A stretch of 64,000 nucleotides of DNA from Citrobacter gillenii (lineage in GTDB: Bacteria > Pseudomonadota > Gammaproteobacteria > Enterobacterales > Enterobacteriaceae). Shown one piece after another: positions 41,315 through 49,011 of the stretch. A program made the translations under genes and the position numbers. The notes below the pieces were generated by a model, which worked only from the letters and a program-made list of their open reading frames with translations, was not told the DNA's origin and searched no databases. Each line of letters begins with the position of its first letter. Position 1 is the stretch's first letter. Location: the NCBI RefSeq assembly GCF_013337685.1, contig NZ_SUQN01000005.1:124001-188000 (forward strand), given 5' to 3'.

Positions 41315-42078
41315 GCGAACTCCTTATTACCCGTCACGACCGCGTTTTACAGCTGACGCTGAACCGTCCGCAGGCGCGTAATGCGCTGAATAACGCGTTG
41401 CTGACCCAGCTTGCCGAGGCGCTGGAAAGTGCTTCGGGGGACTCAAGCGTTAGTGTCTGCGTGATAAGCGGCAATCCGCGCTACTTTGCCGCCGGTGCCG
41501 ATCTTAACGAAATGGCGGAAAAAGATTTGCCCGCCACTTTTGATGATATTCGCCCGCGCTTATGGGCGCGTATCGATGCTTTCAATAAGCCGCTGATTGC
41601 GGTAGTCAACGGCTACGCGCTGGGCGCGGGCTGCGAGCTGGCGCTGCTGTGCGACCTGGTGATCGCCGGGGACAACGCCCGCTTTGGTCTGCCGGAAATC
41701 ACCCTTGGCACCATGCCGGGCGCGGGCGGTACCCAGCGTTTGATTCGCAGCGTCGGGAAAGCGCTGGCCAGCCGCATGGTGCTCAGCGGTGAAAGCATTG
41801 ATGCCCAGCGGGCACAGCAGGCGGGGCTGGTCAGCGATATCCACCCAGCCAACCTTTCTGACGAATACGCGCTGACACTGGCGACGACGATTGCCCGTCA
41901 CTCACCGCTGGCGCTGCGTGCCGCCAAACAGTCGTTACGTCTGGCACAGGAGGTCAGTTTGCAGGCCGGGCTAACCCAGGAGCGCCAGCTGTTTACGCTG
42001 CTTAGCGCCACCGAAGACCGTCGCGAAGGCATCGCTGCCTTTTTAGAAAAACGCACCCCAGCCTTCAAAGGACGTTAA
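41311..42078 (+). CDS. paaF: PaaF, 2,3-dehydroadipyl-CoA hydratase
   Basis: A 255-residue crotonase-family hydratase in the lower, beta-oxidation-like part of the pathway, hydrating 2,3-dehydroadipyl-CoA. The oxyanion-hole motif is FAAGADLNEM, and the catalytic glutamates are in GAGCELALLCD and GLPEITLGTMPGAGGTQR. The start overlaps paaE by 4 bases; paaG begins 2 bases after the stop. Confidence 0.95.
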   Translation: MSELLITRHDRVLQLTLNRPQARNALNNALLTQLAEALESASGDSSVSVCVISGNPRYFAAGADLNEMAEKDLPATFDDIRPRLWARIDAFNKPLIAVVNGYALGAGCELALLCDLVIAGDNARFGLPEITLGTMPGAGGTQRLIRSVGKALASRMVLSGESIDAQRAQQAGLVSDIHPANLSDEYALTLATTIARHSPLALRAAKQSLRLAQEVSLQAGLTQERQLFTLLSATEDRREGIAAFLEKRTPAFKGR

Positions 42079-42080
42079 CC

Positions 42081-42869
42081 GTGGACGCATTCATTCTTAG
42101 CGATATCGACCAGGGCGTGATGACCATCACCCTGAACCGCCCGGACCGACTCAACAGCTTTAACGACGCCATGCACCAGCAGTTGTCCGAATGCCTGAAA
42201 CAGGCCGAGCGCGACGAGACCATTCGCTGCCTGCTGATCACCGGTGCCGGGCGCGGTTTTTGTGCCGGACAGGATCTGAACGATCGTAACGTTGACCCAA
42301 GCGGCCCCGCGCCGGATTTAGGCATGTCGGTGGAGCGTTTTTATAACCCGCTGGTGCGCCGCTTAGCCGCGCTGCCCAAGCCGGTGATTTGTGCGGTCAA
42401 CGGCGTAGCGGCAGGTGCCGGTGCCACGCTGGCGCTGGGCTGCGATATCGTGCTGGCGGCGCGTTCTGCGAAATTTGTAATGGCTTTCAGCAAACTCGGT
42501 CTGGTACCGGACTGCGGTGGAAGCTGGGTATTACCGCGCGTCACCACCCGCGCCCGCGCGATGGGGTTGATGCTGCTGGGCGACAGCTTGAGCGCAGAAC
42601 AAGCCGCGCAGTGGGGCATGATCTGGCAACTGGTGGATGACGCAGAGCTGAAAGACACCAGCCTGGCGCTGGCGCGCCATCTGGCTTCCCAACCCACCTA
42701 CGGTTTAGGGCTCATCAAGAAAGCGTTGCAGCTGGCGGAAACCAACTCCCTGGATGACCAGCTTGATGTTGAGCGCGATTTCCAGCGCCTTGCCGGGCGC
42801 AGCGACGACTATCGCGAGGGCGTCAGCGCCTTCCTCGGCAAACGTCCCCCACAGTTCAGCGGGAAATAA
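42081..42869 (+). CDS. paaG: PaaG, ring-1,2-epoxyphenylacetyl-CoA isomerase
   Basis: A 262-residue crotonase-family isomerase that converts the epoxide to oxepin-CoA, the substrate of PaaZ. The motif FCAGQDLNDRN is the oxyanion hole; the acidic residue used for isomerisation is in GLVPDCGGSWVLPR, where a hydratase would have glutamate. The GTG start at 42081 gives the E. coli length. It follows paaF by 2 bases, and paaH starts 3 bases after it. Confidence 0.95.
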   Translation: MDAFILSDIDQGVMTITLNRPDRLNSFNDAMHQQLSECLKQAERDETIRCLLITGAGRGFCAGQDLNDRNVDPSGPAPDLGMSVERFYNPLVRRLAALPKPVICAVNGVAAGAGATLALGCDIVLAARSAKFVMAFSKLGLVPDCGGSWVLPRVTTRARAMGLMLLGDSLSAEQAAQWGMIWQLVDDAELKDTSLALARHLASQPTYGLGLIKKALQLAETNSLDDQLDVERDFQRLAGRSDDYREGVSAFLGKRPPQFSGK

Positions 42870-42872
42870 CTC

Positions 42873-44291
42873 ATGACGCAAACACTCCACACCGTTGCCG
42901 TGATTGGCGGCGGCACCATGGGCGCGGGCATTGTTGAAGTCGCTGCCAGCGTCGGGCATTCGGTACTGCTGTATGACATTTCCGCCGACGCGATTACTCG
43001 CGCCATCGACGGTATTGCCCAACGTCTGGATTCCCGCGTCAGCCGTGGAAAAATCAGCGCCGAGCAAGCACAGATGCTGCTGGCTCGTATTACGCCGGCA
43101 ACAGAACTGAATCAGCTTGCGGATGCGCAACTGGTAATTGAAGCGGCGTCCGAGCGTCTGGAGATCAAACAGGCGCTGTTCAGCCAGTTGGCGGAGATCT
43201 GCTCTCCGTCGACGTTGCTGACCAGCAATACTTCGTCGATTTCCATCACCGCCATTGCCGCCGGAATCAAACACCCCGAGCGCGTGGCCGGCCTGCATTT
43301 CTTTAACCCTGCGCCGGTGATGAAGCTGGTCGAAGTGGTCAGCGGGCTGGCGACCTCAGCCGAAGTGGTTGAGCAACTGTGCCAGTGCGTAAGCGCCTGG
43401 GGTAAACAGCCGGTGCGCTGCCGTTCAACGCCGGGCTTTATCGTCAACCGCGTGGCGCGTCCGTTTTACGCCGAAGCCTGGCGGGCGCTGGAAGAGCAGG
43501 TGGCGACGCCTGAGGTGATTGACGCCGCATTGCGCGACGGCGGCGGGTTCCCGATGGGGCCGCTGGCGCTGACCGACCTTATCGGGCAGGACGTGAATTT
43601 TGCGGTGACCTGTTCGGTTTTTAACGCTTTCTGGCAGGACCGACGTTTTCTGCCGTCGCTGCTGCAACAGGAGCTGGCTATTGCCGGGCGTCTGGGCAAG
43701 AAGAGTGGTCACGGTGTTTATCGCTGGCCTGTTGAAGCACAGCCGGAACTGGCGCTGGCTGCGGTGCCAGCGCAATGCGGCGCAAAAAACATTAAGCGTG
43801 ACGTTGTCACTGAACTGGACGATGTGCTGCTGCTGGAAACCACCGGCGAAACCGCGCTGGCCTTAAGTGTGCAGCACAACCGCCCGGTGGTGGTGTACGA
43901 CTACGCGGCGGGCGGCACGGTGGTGCTGGCGAGTGCCGCCACCAATTCTCAAGCCGCCACCGATAAAGCGGTTTATTTCTTCCAGCAGCAGGGCAAAAAA
44001 GTGCTGCGCATTGCCGACTACCCCGGTCTGCTGGTGTGGCGCACGGTGGCGATGCTGGCGAACGAAGCGCTGGACGCGCTGCAAAAAGGCGTTGCCAGCG
44101 CCGAGGATATCGATACCGCCATGCGACTGGGCGTTAACTACCCGCGCGGCCCGATTGGCTGGGGTGAATCACTGGGCTGGGGGCGCGTCCTGCGTCTGCT
44201 GGAGAACCTGCAACAGCATTACGGCGAAGAACGCTATCGCCCGAGTGCGCTGCTGCGCGAAAAAGCGCTACTGGAGATGCGTCATGAGTAA
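42873..44291 (+). CDS. paaH: PaaH, 3-hydroxyadipyl-CoA dehydrogenase
   Basis: A 472-residue NAD-dependent 3-hydroxyacyl-CoA dehydrogenase oxidising 3-hydroxyadipyl-CoA to 3-oxoadipyl-CoA. The Rossmann loop is VIGGGTMGAGI near the N-terminus. The active-site histidine and glutamate lie in GLHFFNPAPVMKLVEVV, and NRVARPFYAEAW follows. The protein has duplicated C-terminal helical domains. It overlaps paaI by 8 bases. Confidence 0.96.
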   Translation: MTQTLHTVAVIGGGTMGAGIVEVAASVGHSVLLYDISADAITRAIDGIAQRLDSRVSRGKISAEQAQMLLARITPATELNQLADAQLVIEAASERLEIKQALFSQLAEICSPSTLLTSNTSSISITAIAAGIKHPERVAGLHFFNPAPVMKLVEVVSGLATSAEVVEQLCQCVSAWGKQPVRCRSTPGFIVNRVARPFYAEAWRALEEQVATPEVIDAALRDGGGFPMGPLALTDLIGQDVNFAVTCSVFNAFWQDRRFLPSLLQQELAIAGRLGKKSGHGVYRWPVEAQPELALAAVPAQCGAKNIKRDVVTELDDVLLLETTGETALALSVQHNRPVVVYDYAAGGTVVLASAATNSQAATDKAVYFFQQQGKKVLRIADYPGLLVWRTVAMLANEALDALQKGVASAEDIDTAMRLGVNYPRGPIGWGESLGWGRVLRLLENLQQHYGEERYRPSALLREKALLEMRHE

Positions 44292-44706
44292 TGAAGCCTG
44301 GCGCAACGCGCGCGCCATGTACGAGAACGATACCTGCGCCAAAACGCTGGGTATCAAGATTATCGAAATGGACGAAGGCTACGCGCAGATGACCATGACG
44401 GTATCACCGAACATGCTGAACGGCCATCAAACCTGCCACGGCGGACAGCTGTTTTCGCTGGCTGATACCGCATTCGCCTACGCCTGCAACAGCCAGGGGC
44501 TGGCGGCGGTGGCGTCTGCCGCCAGTATCGATTTCCTGCGTCCGGCCTTTGTTGGTGAACTGCTGACCGCCACTGCGCGGGTGAAGCAGCAGGGCAAGCT
44601 GACCGGCGTTTACGACATTGAAATTATCAACCAGCAGCAAAAAATCGTGGCCCTGTTTCGCGGCAAATCGCACCGCATCGGCGGCACCATTACAGGAGAA
44701 GTCTAA
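44284..44706 (+). CDS. paaI: PaaI, hydroxyphenylacetyl-CoA thioesterase
   Basis: A 140-residue hotdog-fold thioesterase that hydrolyses hydroxyphenylacetyl-CoA dead-end products and frees trapped CoA. The catalytic segment is HGGQLFSLADTAFAYA. The true start is the ATG at 44284, inside the last codons of paaH. The same frame is open far upstream but there it only shadows paaH. The stop overlaps the paaJ start by one base. Confidence 0.95.
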   Translation: MSNEAWRNARAMYENDTCAKTLGIKIIEMDEGYAQMTMTVSPNMLNGHQTCHGGQLFSLADTAFAYACNSQGLAAVASAASIDFLRPAFVGELLTATARVKQQGKLTGVYDIEIINQQQKIVALFRGKSHRIGGTITGEV

Positions 44707-45911
44707 TGCGTGACGCGTTTATTTGTGACGGCATTCGTACCCCGATTGGTCGCTACGGCGGTACGCTGGCGGGCGTGCGCGCCGACGATCTGGCTGCCAT
44801 TCCGCTGCGGGAATTACTCAACCGGAATCCGAAGTTGGATGCCAGCGCCATCGACGATGTGATCTTCGGCTGCGCCAATCAGGCGGGGGAAGATAACCGT
44901 AACGTGGCGCATATGGCGACGCTGCTGGCGGGTTATCCGCACTCTGTGGCGGGCACCACCATCAACCGATTGTGTGGTTCCGGGCTGGACGCGATTGGCT
45001 TTGCCGCTCGGGCGATTAAAGCCGGTGATGCGGATCTGCTGATTGCCGGTGGTGTGGAATCTATGTCCCGTGCGCCGTTTGTGATGGGCAAAGCCACCTC
45101 GCCGTTTCAGCGTCAGGCGGAGATGTTTGATACCACCATCGGCTGGCGTTTTGTGAACCCGCTCATGCAGCAACAATTTGGAACTGACAGCATGCCGGAA
45201 ACGGCGGAGAATGTAGCTGAATTGTTAAATATCAGCCGCGAAGATCAGGACGCCTTTGCTTATCGCAGCCAGCAGCGCACGGCACAAGCTCAGCGCGACG
45301 GCATTCTGGCGCAGGAAATTGTGCCAGTGCAGATTATTGGCAAGAAGGGCGTGGTCAGCGCGGTGCGTGATGATGAACATCCGCGTGCGGAAACCACCCT
45401 CGAACAACTCTCTTCACTGAAAACACCGTTCCGTAAAGGCGGCGTAATTACCGCCGGGAACGCCTCCGGCGTGAACGACGGTGCGGCGGCGATGATTATT
45501 GCCAGCGCAGAACAGGCAAAGGCGCAGGGGCTGACGCCGCGAGCACGCATCGTAGCGATGGCGACGGCGGGCGTGGAGCCGAAGTTTATGGGGCTGGGGC
45601 CGGTACCGGCAGTGCGTAAAGTGCTGGAGCGTGCCGGGCTGAATATTAACGATATGGATGTGATTGAGTTGAACGAAGCCTTTGCCGCTCAGGCGCTGGG
45701 CGTGATGCGCCAGCTCGGTCTGGCAGATGATGCTGAGCACGTGAATCCCAACGGTGGCGCCATCGCCTTAGGCCACCCGTTGGGAATGAGCGGCGTGCGC
45801 TTAGCGCTGGCGGCAACGTTGGAACTGGAACGACGCAATGGACGCTATGCGCTGTGTACGATGTGTATTGGCGTGGGCCAGGGTATCGCCCTGATCCTCG
45901 AGCGAGTGTGA
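44706..45911 (+). CDS. paaJ: PaaJ, 3-oxoadipyl-CoA / 3-oxo-5,6-dehydrosuberyl-CoA thiolase
   Basis: A 401-residue thiolase used twice in the pathway, releasing acetyl-CoA and finally succinyl-CoA. The acyl-accepting cysteine is in [12 protein letters not shown], the histidine in [14 protein letters not shown] and the second cysteine in [10 protein letters not shown]. The length equals E. coli PaaJ. Start and paaI stop overlap by one base; paaK follows after 28 bases. Confidence 0.97.
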   Translation: MRDAFICDGIRTPIGRYGGTLAGVRADDLAAIPLRELLNRNPKLDASAIDDVIFGCANQAGEDNRNVAHMATLLAGYPHSVAGTTINRLCGSGLDAIGFAARAIKAGDADLLIAGGVESMSRAPFVMGKATSPFQRQAEMFDTTIGWRFVNPLMQQQFGTDSMPETAENVAELLNISREDQDAFAYRSQQRTAQAQRDGILAQEIVPVQIIGKKGVVSAVRDDEHPRAETTLEQLSSLKTPFRKGGVITAGNASGVNDGAAAMIIASAEQAKAQGLTPRARIVAMATAGVEPKFMGLGPVPAVRKVLERAGLNINDMDVIELNEAFAAQALGVMRQLGLADDAEHVNPNGGAIALGHPLGMSGVRLALAATLELERRNGRYALCTMCIGVGQGIALILERV

Positions 45912-45939
45912 GCTAATTGACCTGCGGATACCCTACAAA

Positions 45940-47250
45940 ATGACAACAACATTAGATCCGATTGAAACTGCATCGCGTGACGAATTACAGGCTCTGCAAA
46001 CCGAACGTCTGAAGTGGACGTTAAAACACGCCTATGAAAATGTGCCGATGTATCGCCGTAAGTTCGATGCGGCGGGCGTTCATCCGGATGATTTCCGTGA
46101 GCTGAGTGACCTAAGCAAGTTTCCCTGCACTACCAAGCAGGACCTGCGTGATAACTATCCGTTCGACACCTTCGCGGTGCCGATGGAGCAGGTGGTGCGT
46201 ATCCATGCGTCGTCCGGCACCACCGGCAAACCGACCGTCGTTGGCTATACGCAAAACGACATCGATACTTGGGCCAATATCGTGGCGCGCTCCCTGCGTG
46301 CGGCGGGCGGCACGGCGAAAGACAAAATCCATGTTGCCTACGGCTACGGCCTGTTTACCGGCGGCCTGGGCGCGCATTACGGCGCGGAACGTTTAGGGGC
46401 TACGGTGATCCCGATCTCCGGCGGGCAAACCGAGAAACAGGCGCAGCTGATTCGTGATTTCAAGCCTGACATGATCATGGTGACGCCGTCTTACTGCCTG
46501 AACTTGATTGAAGAACTCGAACGCCAGATGGGCGGCGACGCGCGCGGCTGCTCGCTGCGTACCGGCGTGTTTGGCGCCGAGCCGTGGACGGCGGGAATGC
46601 GCGCAGAAATTGAACGTCGCCTCGGCATTACCGCGCTGGATATTTACGGCTTGTCTGAAGTGATGGGACCGGGCGTGGCGATGGAATGTATTGAAACCGG
46701 CGACGGCCCGACTATCTGGGAAGACCATTTCTTCCCGGAAGTGGTCAACCCGGAAGACGGCACGCCGCTGGCCGACGGTGAGCATGGTGAATTACTGTTC
46801 ACCACCCTGACTAAAGAAGCGCTGCCGGTGATCCGCTATCGCACCCGCGACCTGACGCGCCTGCTGCCGGGCACCGCCCGCACCATGCGCCGGATGGATC
46901 GCATCAGCGGGCGCAGCGATGACATGCTGATTATTCGCGGCGTTAACGTCTTCCCATCGCAGCTGGAAGAAGAGATCCTCAAGATTGAACATCTGGCGCC
47001 GCATTACCAGCTGGAAGTGGATCGCCGTGGGCATCTTGATTCACTTTCCGTGCGCGTGGAGCTAAAAGAGAGCGGTCTGGCGCTGAGTCACGAGCAGCGC
47101 TGCCAGATTTGCCACCATCTGCGTCACCGTATTAAGTCGATGGTTGGGATTTCTACCGACGTCAGCATCGTTAACTGCGGCAGCATTCCACGCTCCGAAG
47201 GCAAAGCGTGCCGCGTGTTTGATTTGCGTAAAGTCGCAGCAAACGGTTAA
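45940..47250 (+). CDS. paaK: PaaK, phenylacetate-CoA ligase
   Basis: A 436-residue AMP-forming ligase that activates phenylacetate to phenylacetyl-CoA, the first step of the pathway and the source of the PaaX effector. The P-loop is SSGTTGKPTVVGYT, and the adenylation motifs YGLSEVMGPG and YRTRDLTRLLPG follow. It is the last gene of paaABCDEFGHIJK and is separated from paaXY by a BIME. Confidence 0.97.
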   Translation: MTTTLDPIETASRDELQALQTERLKWTLKHAYENVPMYRRKFDAAGVHPDDFRELSDLSKFPCTTKQDLRDNYPFDTFAVPMEQVVRIHASSGTTGKPTVVGYTQNDIDTWANIVARSLRAAGGTAKDKIHVAYGYGLFTGGLGAHYGAERLGATVIPISGGQTEKQAQLIRDFKPDMIMVTPSYCLNLIEELERQMGGDARGCSLRTGVFGAEPWTAGMRAEIERRLGITALDIYGLSEVMGPGVAMECIETGDGPTIWEDHFFPEVVNPEDGTPLADGEHGELLFTTLTKEALPVIRYRTRDLTRLLPGTARTMRRMDRISGRSDDMLIIRGVNVFPSQLEEEILKIEHLAPHYQLEVDRRGHLDSLSVRVELKESGLALSHEQRCQICHHLRHRIKSMVGISTDVSIVNCGSIPRSEGKACRVFDLRKVAANG

Positions 47251-47255
47251 GACTC

Positions 47256-47333
47256 GTAGGCCTGATACGCGCAGCGCCATCAGGCGAAAGCGCACAGATT
47301 GCCGGATGGCGGCGTTGCCTTATCCGGCCTACC
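47256..47333. repeat. BIME (two REP units) between paaK and paaX
   Basis: GTAGGCCTGATACGC ... CATCAGGC (47256-47285) and GCCGGATGGCGGCG ... TATCCGGCCTACC (47301-47333) are two intact REP units in the same arrangement as those after ruvB. They probably insulate the catabolic operon from paaXY. Confidence 0.85.
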
Positions 47334-47366
47334 AATTCCCGCCGTTTCGCGGAATTATTCCTGTGC

Positions 47367-47374
47367 TATGATTC
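47367..47374 (+). promoter_or_regulatory. PaaX-type TGATTC site upstream of paaX
   Basis: CTATGATTCAAAA, 33 bases before the paaX start, carries the same TATGATTC core as the paaZ and paaA promoter sites, suggesting autoregulation. A single half-site, so moderate support only. Confidence 0.4.
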
Positions 47375-47407
47375 AAAAAGGATATAAATAACAACAGAAT
47401 GAATCAT

Positions 47408-48334
47408 ATGGACAAACTCGACAGCTTTATTCAGCAGGCGGTGACCGCGATGCCCATTAGCGGCACCTCGCTTATCGCTTCGTTATACGGTGACTGCTTA
47501 TCCCAGCGCGGCGGCGAAGTGTGGCTTGGCAGCGTGGCGGCATTGCTTGAAGGACTCGGCTTTGGTGAACGCTTTGTGCGCACCGCGCTGTTTCGCCTTA
47601 ATAAAGAAGAGTGGCTGGACGTGGTGCGCATTGGCCGGCGCAGCTTCTACCGGCTGAGCGATAAAGGGTTACGCCTGACACGACGCGCCGAAAGCAAAAT
47701 TTATCGCGCCAGTGCCCCGGAATGGGACGGCACCTGGCTGTTGTTACTTTCTGAAGGGCTAGAAAAAAATACCCTTAATGAAGTCAAAAAGCAGCTGATT
47801 TGGCAGGGGTTCGGCGTCCTTGCGCCAAGCCTGCTGGCCTCGCCGTCGCAAAAGCTGGCGGATGTGCAGTCGCTACTACACGAAGCGGGTGTGGCGGAAA
47901 ATGTGATTGTATTTGAAGCACATTCACCGCTGGCCATTTCTCGCGCTGCGCTGCGTGAGCGTGTGGAAGAGTGCTGGCAGTTGACCGAACAGAACGCCAT
48001 GTACGAGGCGTTTATCACATTGTTCCGCCCGCTGTTGCCGCTGCTGCGTGACGCCGATGCGGGTGAGCTGACGCCGGAACGCTGCTTCCAGATCCGTCTG
48101 CTGCTGATCCATTTCTATCGTCGGGTGGTACTGAAAGATCCGCTGTTACCAGAGGAACTGCTGCCCGCCCACTGGCTGGGTCAGACCGCACGCCAGTTGT
48201 GTATCAATATCTATCAACGCGTCGCGCCCGGTGCTCAGGCTTTTGTCAGTGAAAAAGGCGAAAGTTCAGTGGGCGAACTGCCCGCGCCGGGGCCGCTCTA
48301 TTATCAACGCTTTGGTGGATTAGCCGAGGCGTAA
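47408..48334 (+). CDS. paaX: PaaX, phenylacetyl-CoA-responsive repressor
   Basis: A 308-residue GntR-like repressor of the paa genes, released by phenylacetyl-CoA. An N-terminal winged-helix domain ([26 protein letters not shown]) is followed by the PaaX family domain. The ATG at 47408 aligns with the E. coli start; another ATG at 47399 is also possible, and neither has a strong Shine-Dalgarno. The C-terminus (RFGGLAEA) appears several residues shorter than in E. coli. It is co-directional with the paaA-K operon, and paaY follows after 11 bases. Confidence 0.94.
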   Translation: MDKLDSFIQQAVTAMPISGTSLIASLYGDCLSQRGGEVWLGSVAALLEGLGFGERFVRTALFRLNKEEWLDVVRIGRRSFYRLSDKGLRLTRRAESKIYRASAPEWDGTWLLLLSEGLEKNTLNEVKKQLIWQGFGVLAPSLLASPSQKLADVQSLLHEAGVAENVIVFEAHSPLAISRAALRERVEECWQLTEQNAMYEAFITLFRPLLPLLRDADAGELTPERCFQIRLLLIHFYRRVVLKDPLLPEELLPAHWLGQTARQLCINIYQRVAPGAQAFVSEKGESSVGELPAPGPLYYQRFGGLAEA

Positions 48335-48345
48335 CAGGAGAAGCC

Positions 48346-48942
48346 ATGCCGATTTACCAGATGGACGGAATGATCCCCGTCGTACCTAACGAAAGCTATG
48401 TTCATCCAACCGCCGTACTGATTGGCGATGTGATCCTCGGCAAAGGGGTTTACGTGGGTCCTAACGCTAGCCTGCGCGGCGATTTTGGTCGTATCGTGGT
48501 GAAAGATGGCGCGAATATTCAAGATAACTGCGTAATGCACGGTTTCCCGGGCCAGGACACTGTGGTGGAAGAAGACGGGCATATCGGCCACGGTGCCATT
48601 CTGCACGGTTGCGTAATTGGCCGTAATGCGCTGGTCGGTATGAGCGCGGTGATTATCGATGGGGCGACCATTGGTGAAAACAGTATTGTCGGTGCGTCGG
48701 CGTTTGTGAAAGCCCGGGCTGAGATGCCCGCCAACCATCTGATTGTCGGTAGTCCGGCAAAAGCGATTCGCACTCTAACCGAGCAAGAACTGACGTGGAA
48801 GAAGCAGGGCACCCGTGAATATCAGGTACTGGTGGAACGCTGTCAGCACACGCTTTCTGAAGTGCAACCGCTGACCGAAGCGGAACCCAACAGAAAACGG
48901 CTGGAGTTTGATGAAGATCTGAAGCCAAAATCAGCGAGTTAG
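48346..48942 (+). CDS. paaY: PaaY, hexapeptide-repeat thioesterase
   Basis: A 198-residue left-handed beta-helix protein of the gamma-carbonic-anhydrase-like group, with hexapeptide repeats such as [14 protein letters not shown] and [21 protein letters not shown]. The histidines are positioned for metal binding. PaaY is reported to hydrolyse CoA thioesters of pathway side products and so help PaaX respond properly. It starts 11 bases after paaX with AGGAG and ends 70 bases before the convergent fhuE. Confidence 0.94.
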   Translation: MPIYQMDGMIPVVPNESYVHPTAVLIGDVILGKGVYVGPNASLRGDFGRIVVKDGANIQDNCVMHGFPGQDTVVEEDGHIGHGAILHGCVIGRNALVGMSAVIIDGATIGENSIVGASAFVKARAEMPANHLIVGSPAKAIRTLTEQELTWKKQGTREYQVLVERCQHTLSEVQPLTEAEPNRKRLEFDEDLKPKSAS

Positions 48943-48967
48943 CTCGGGGCAAGCGGGCGTCGGGTTA

Positions 48968-48997
48968 CCGGCGTTGTCATCGGGGTGACAACGCCGG
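48968..48997. terminator. Hairpin between convergent paaY and fhuE
   Basis: A perfect 12-base stem CCGGCGTTGTCA (48968-48979) / TGACAACGCCGG (48986-48997) around a TCGGGG loop. There is no clear T run on either strand, so it may be a 3'-end stabiliser or a factor-assisted terminator. It lies exactly at the paa/fhuE synteny junction. Confidence 0.55.
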
Positions 48998-49011
48998 GCA
49001 CAATGTTCTTA

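Noticed and set aside
43867-44283. Upstream half of the open frame that contains paaI
   Set aside because: This part overlaps paaH in another frame and is arginine/tryptophan-rich with no homology; only the part from 44284 is paaI.
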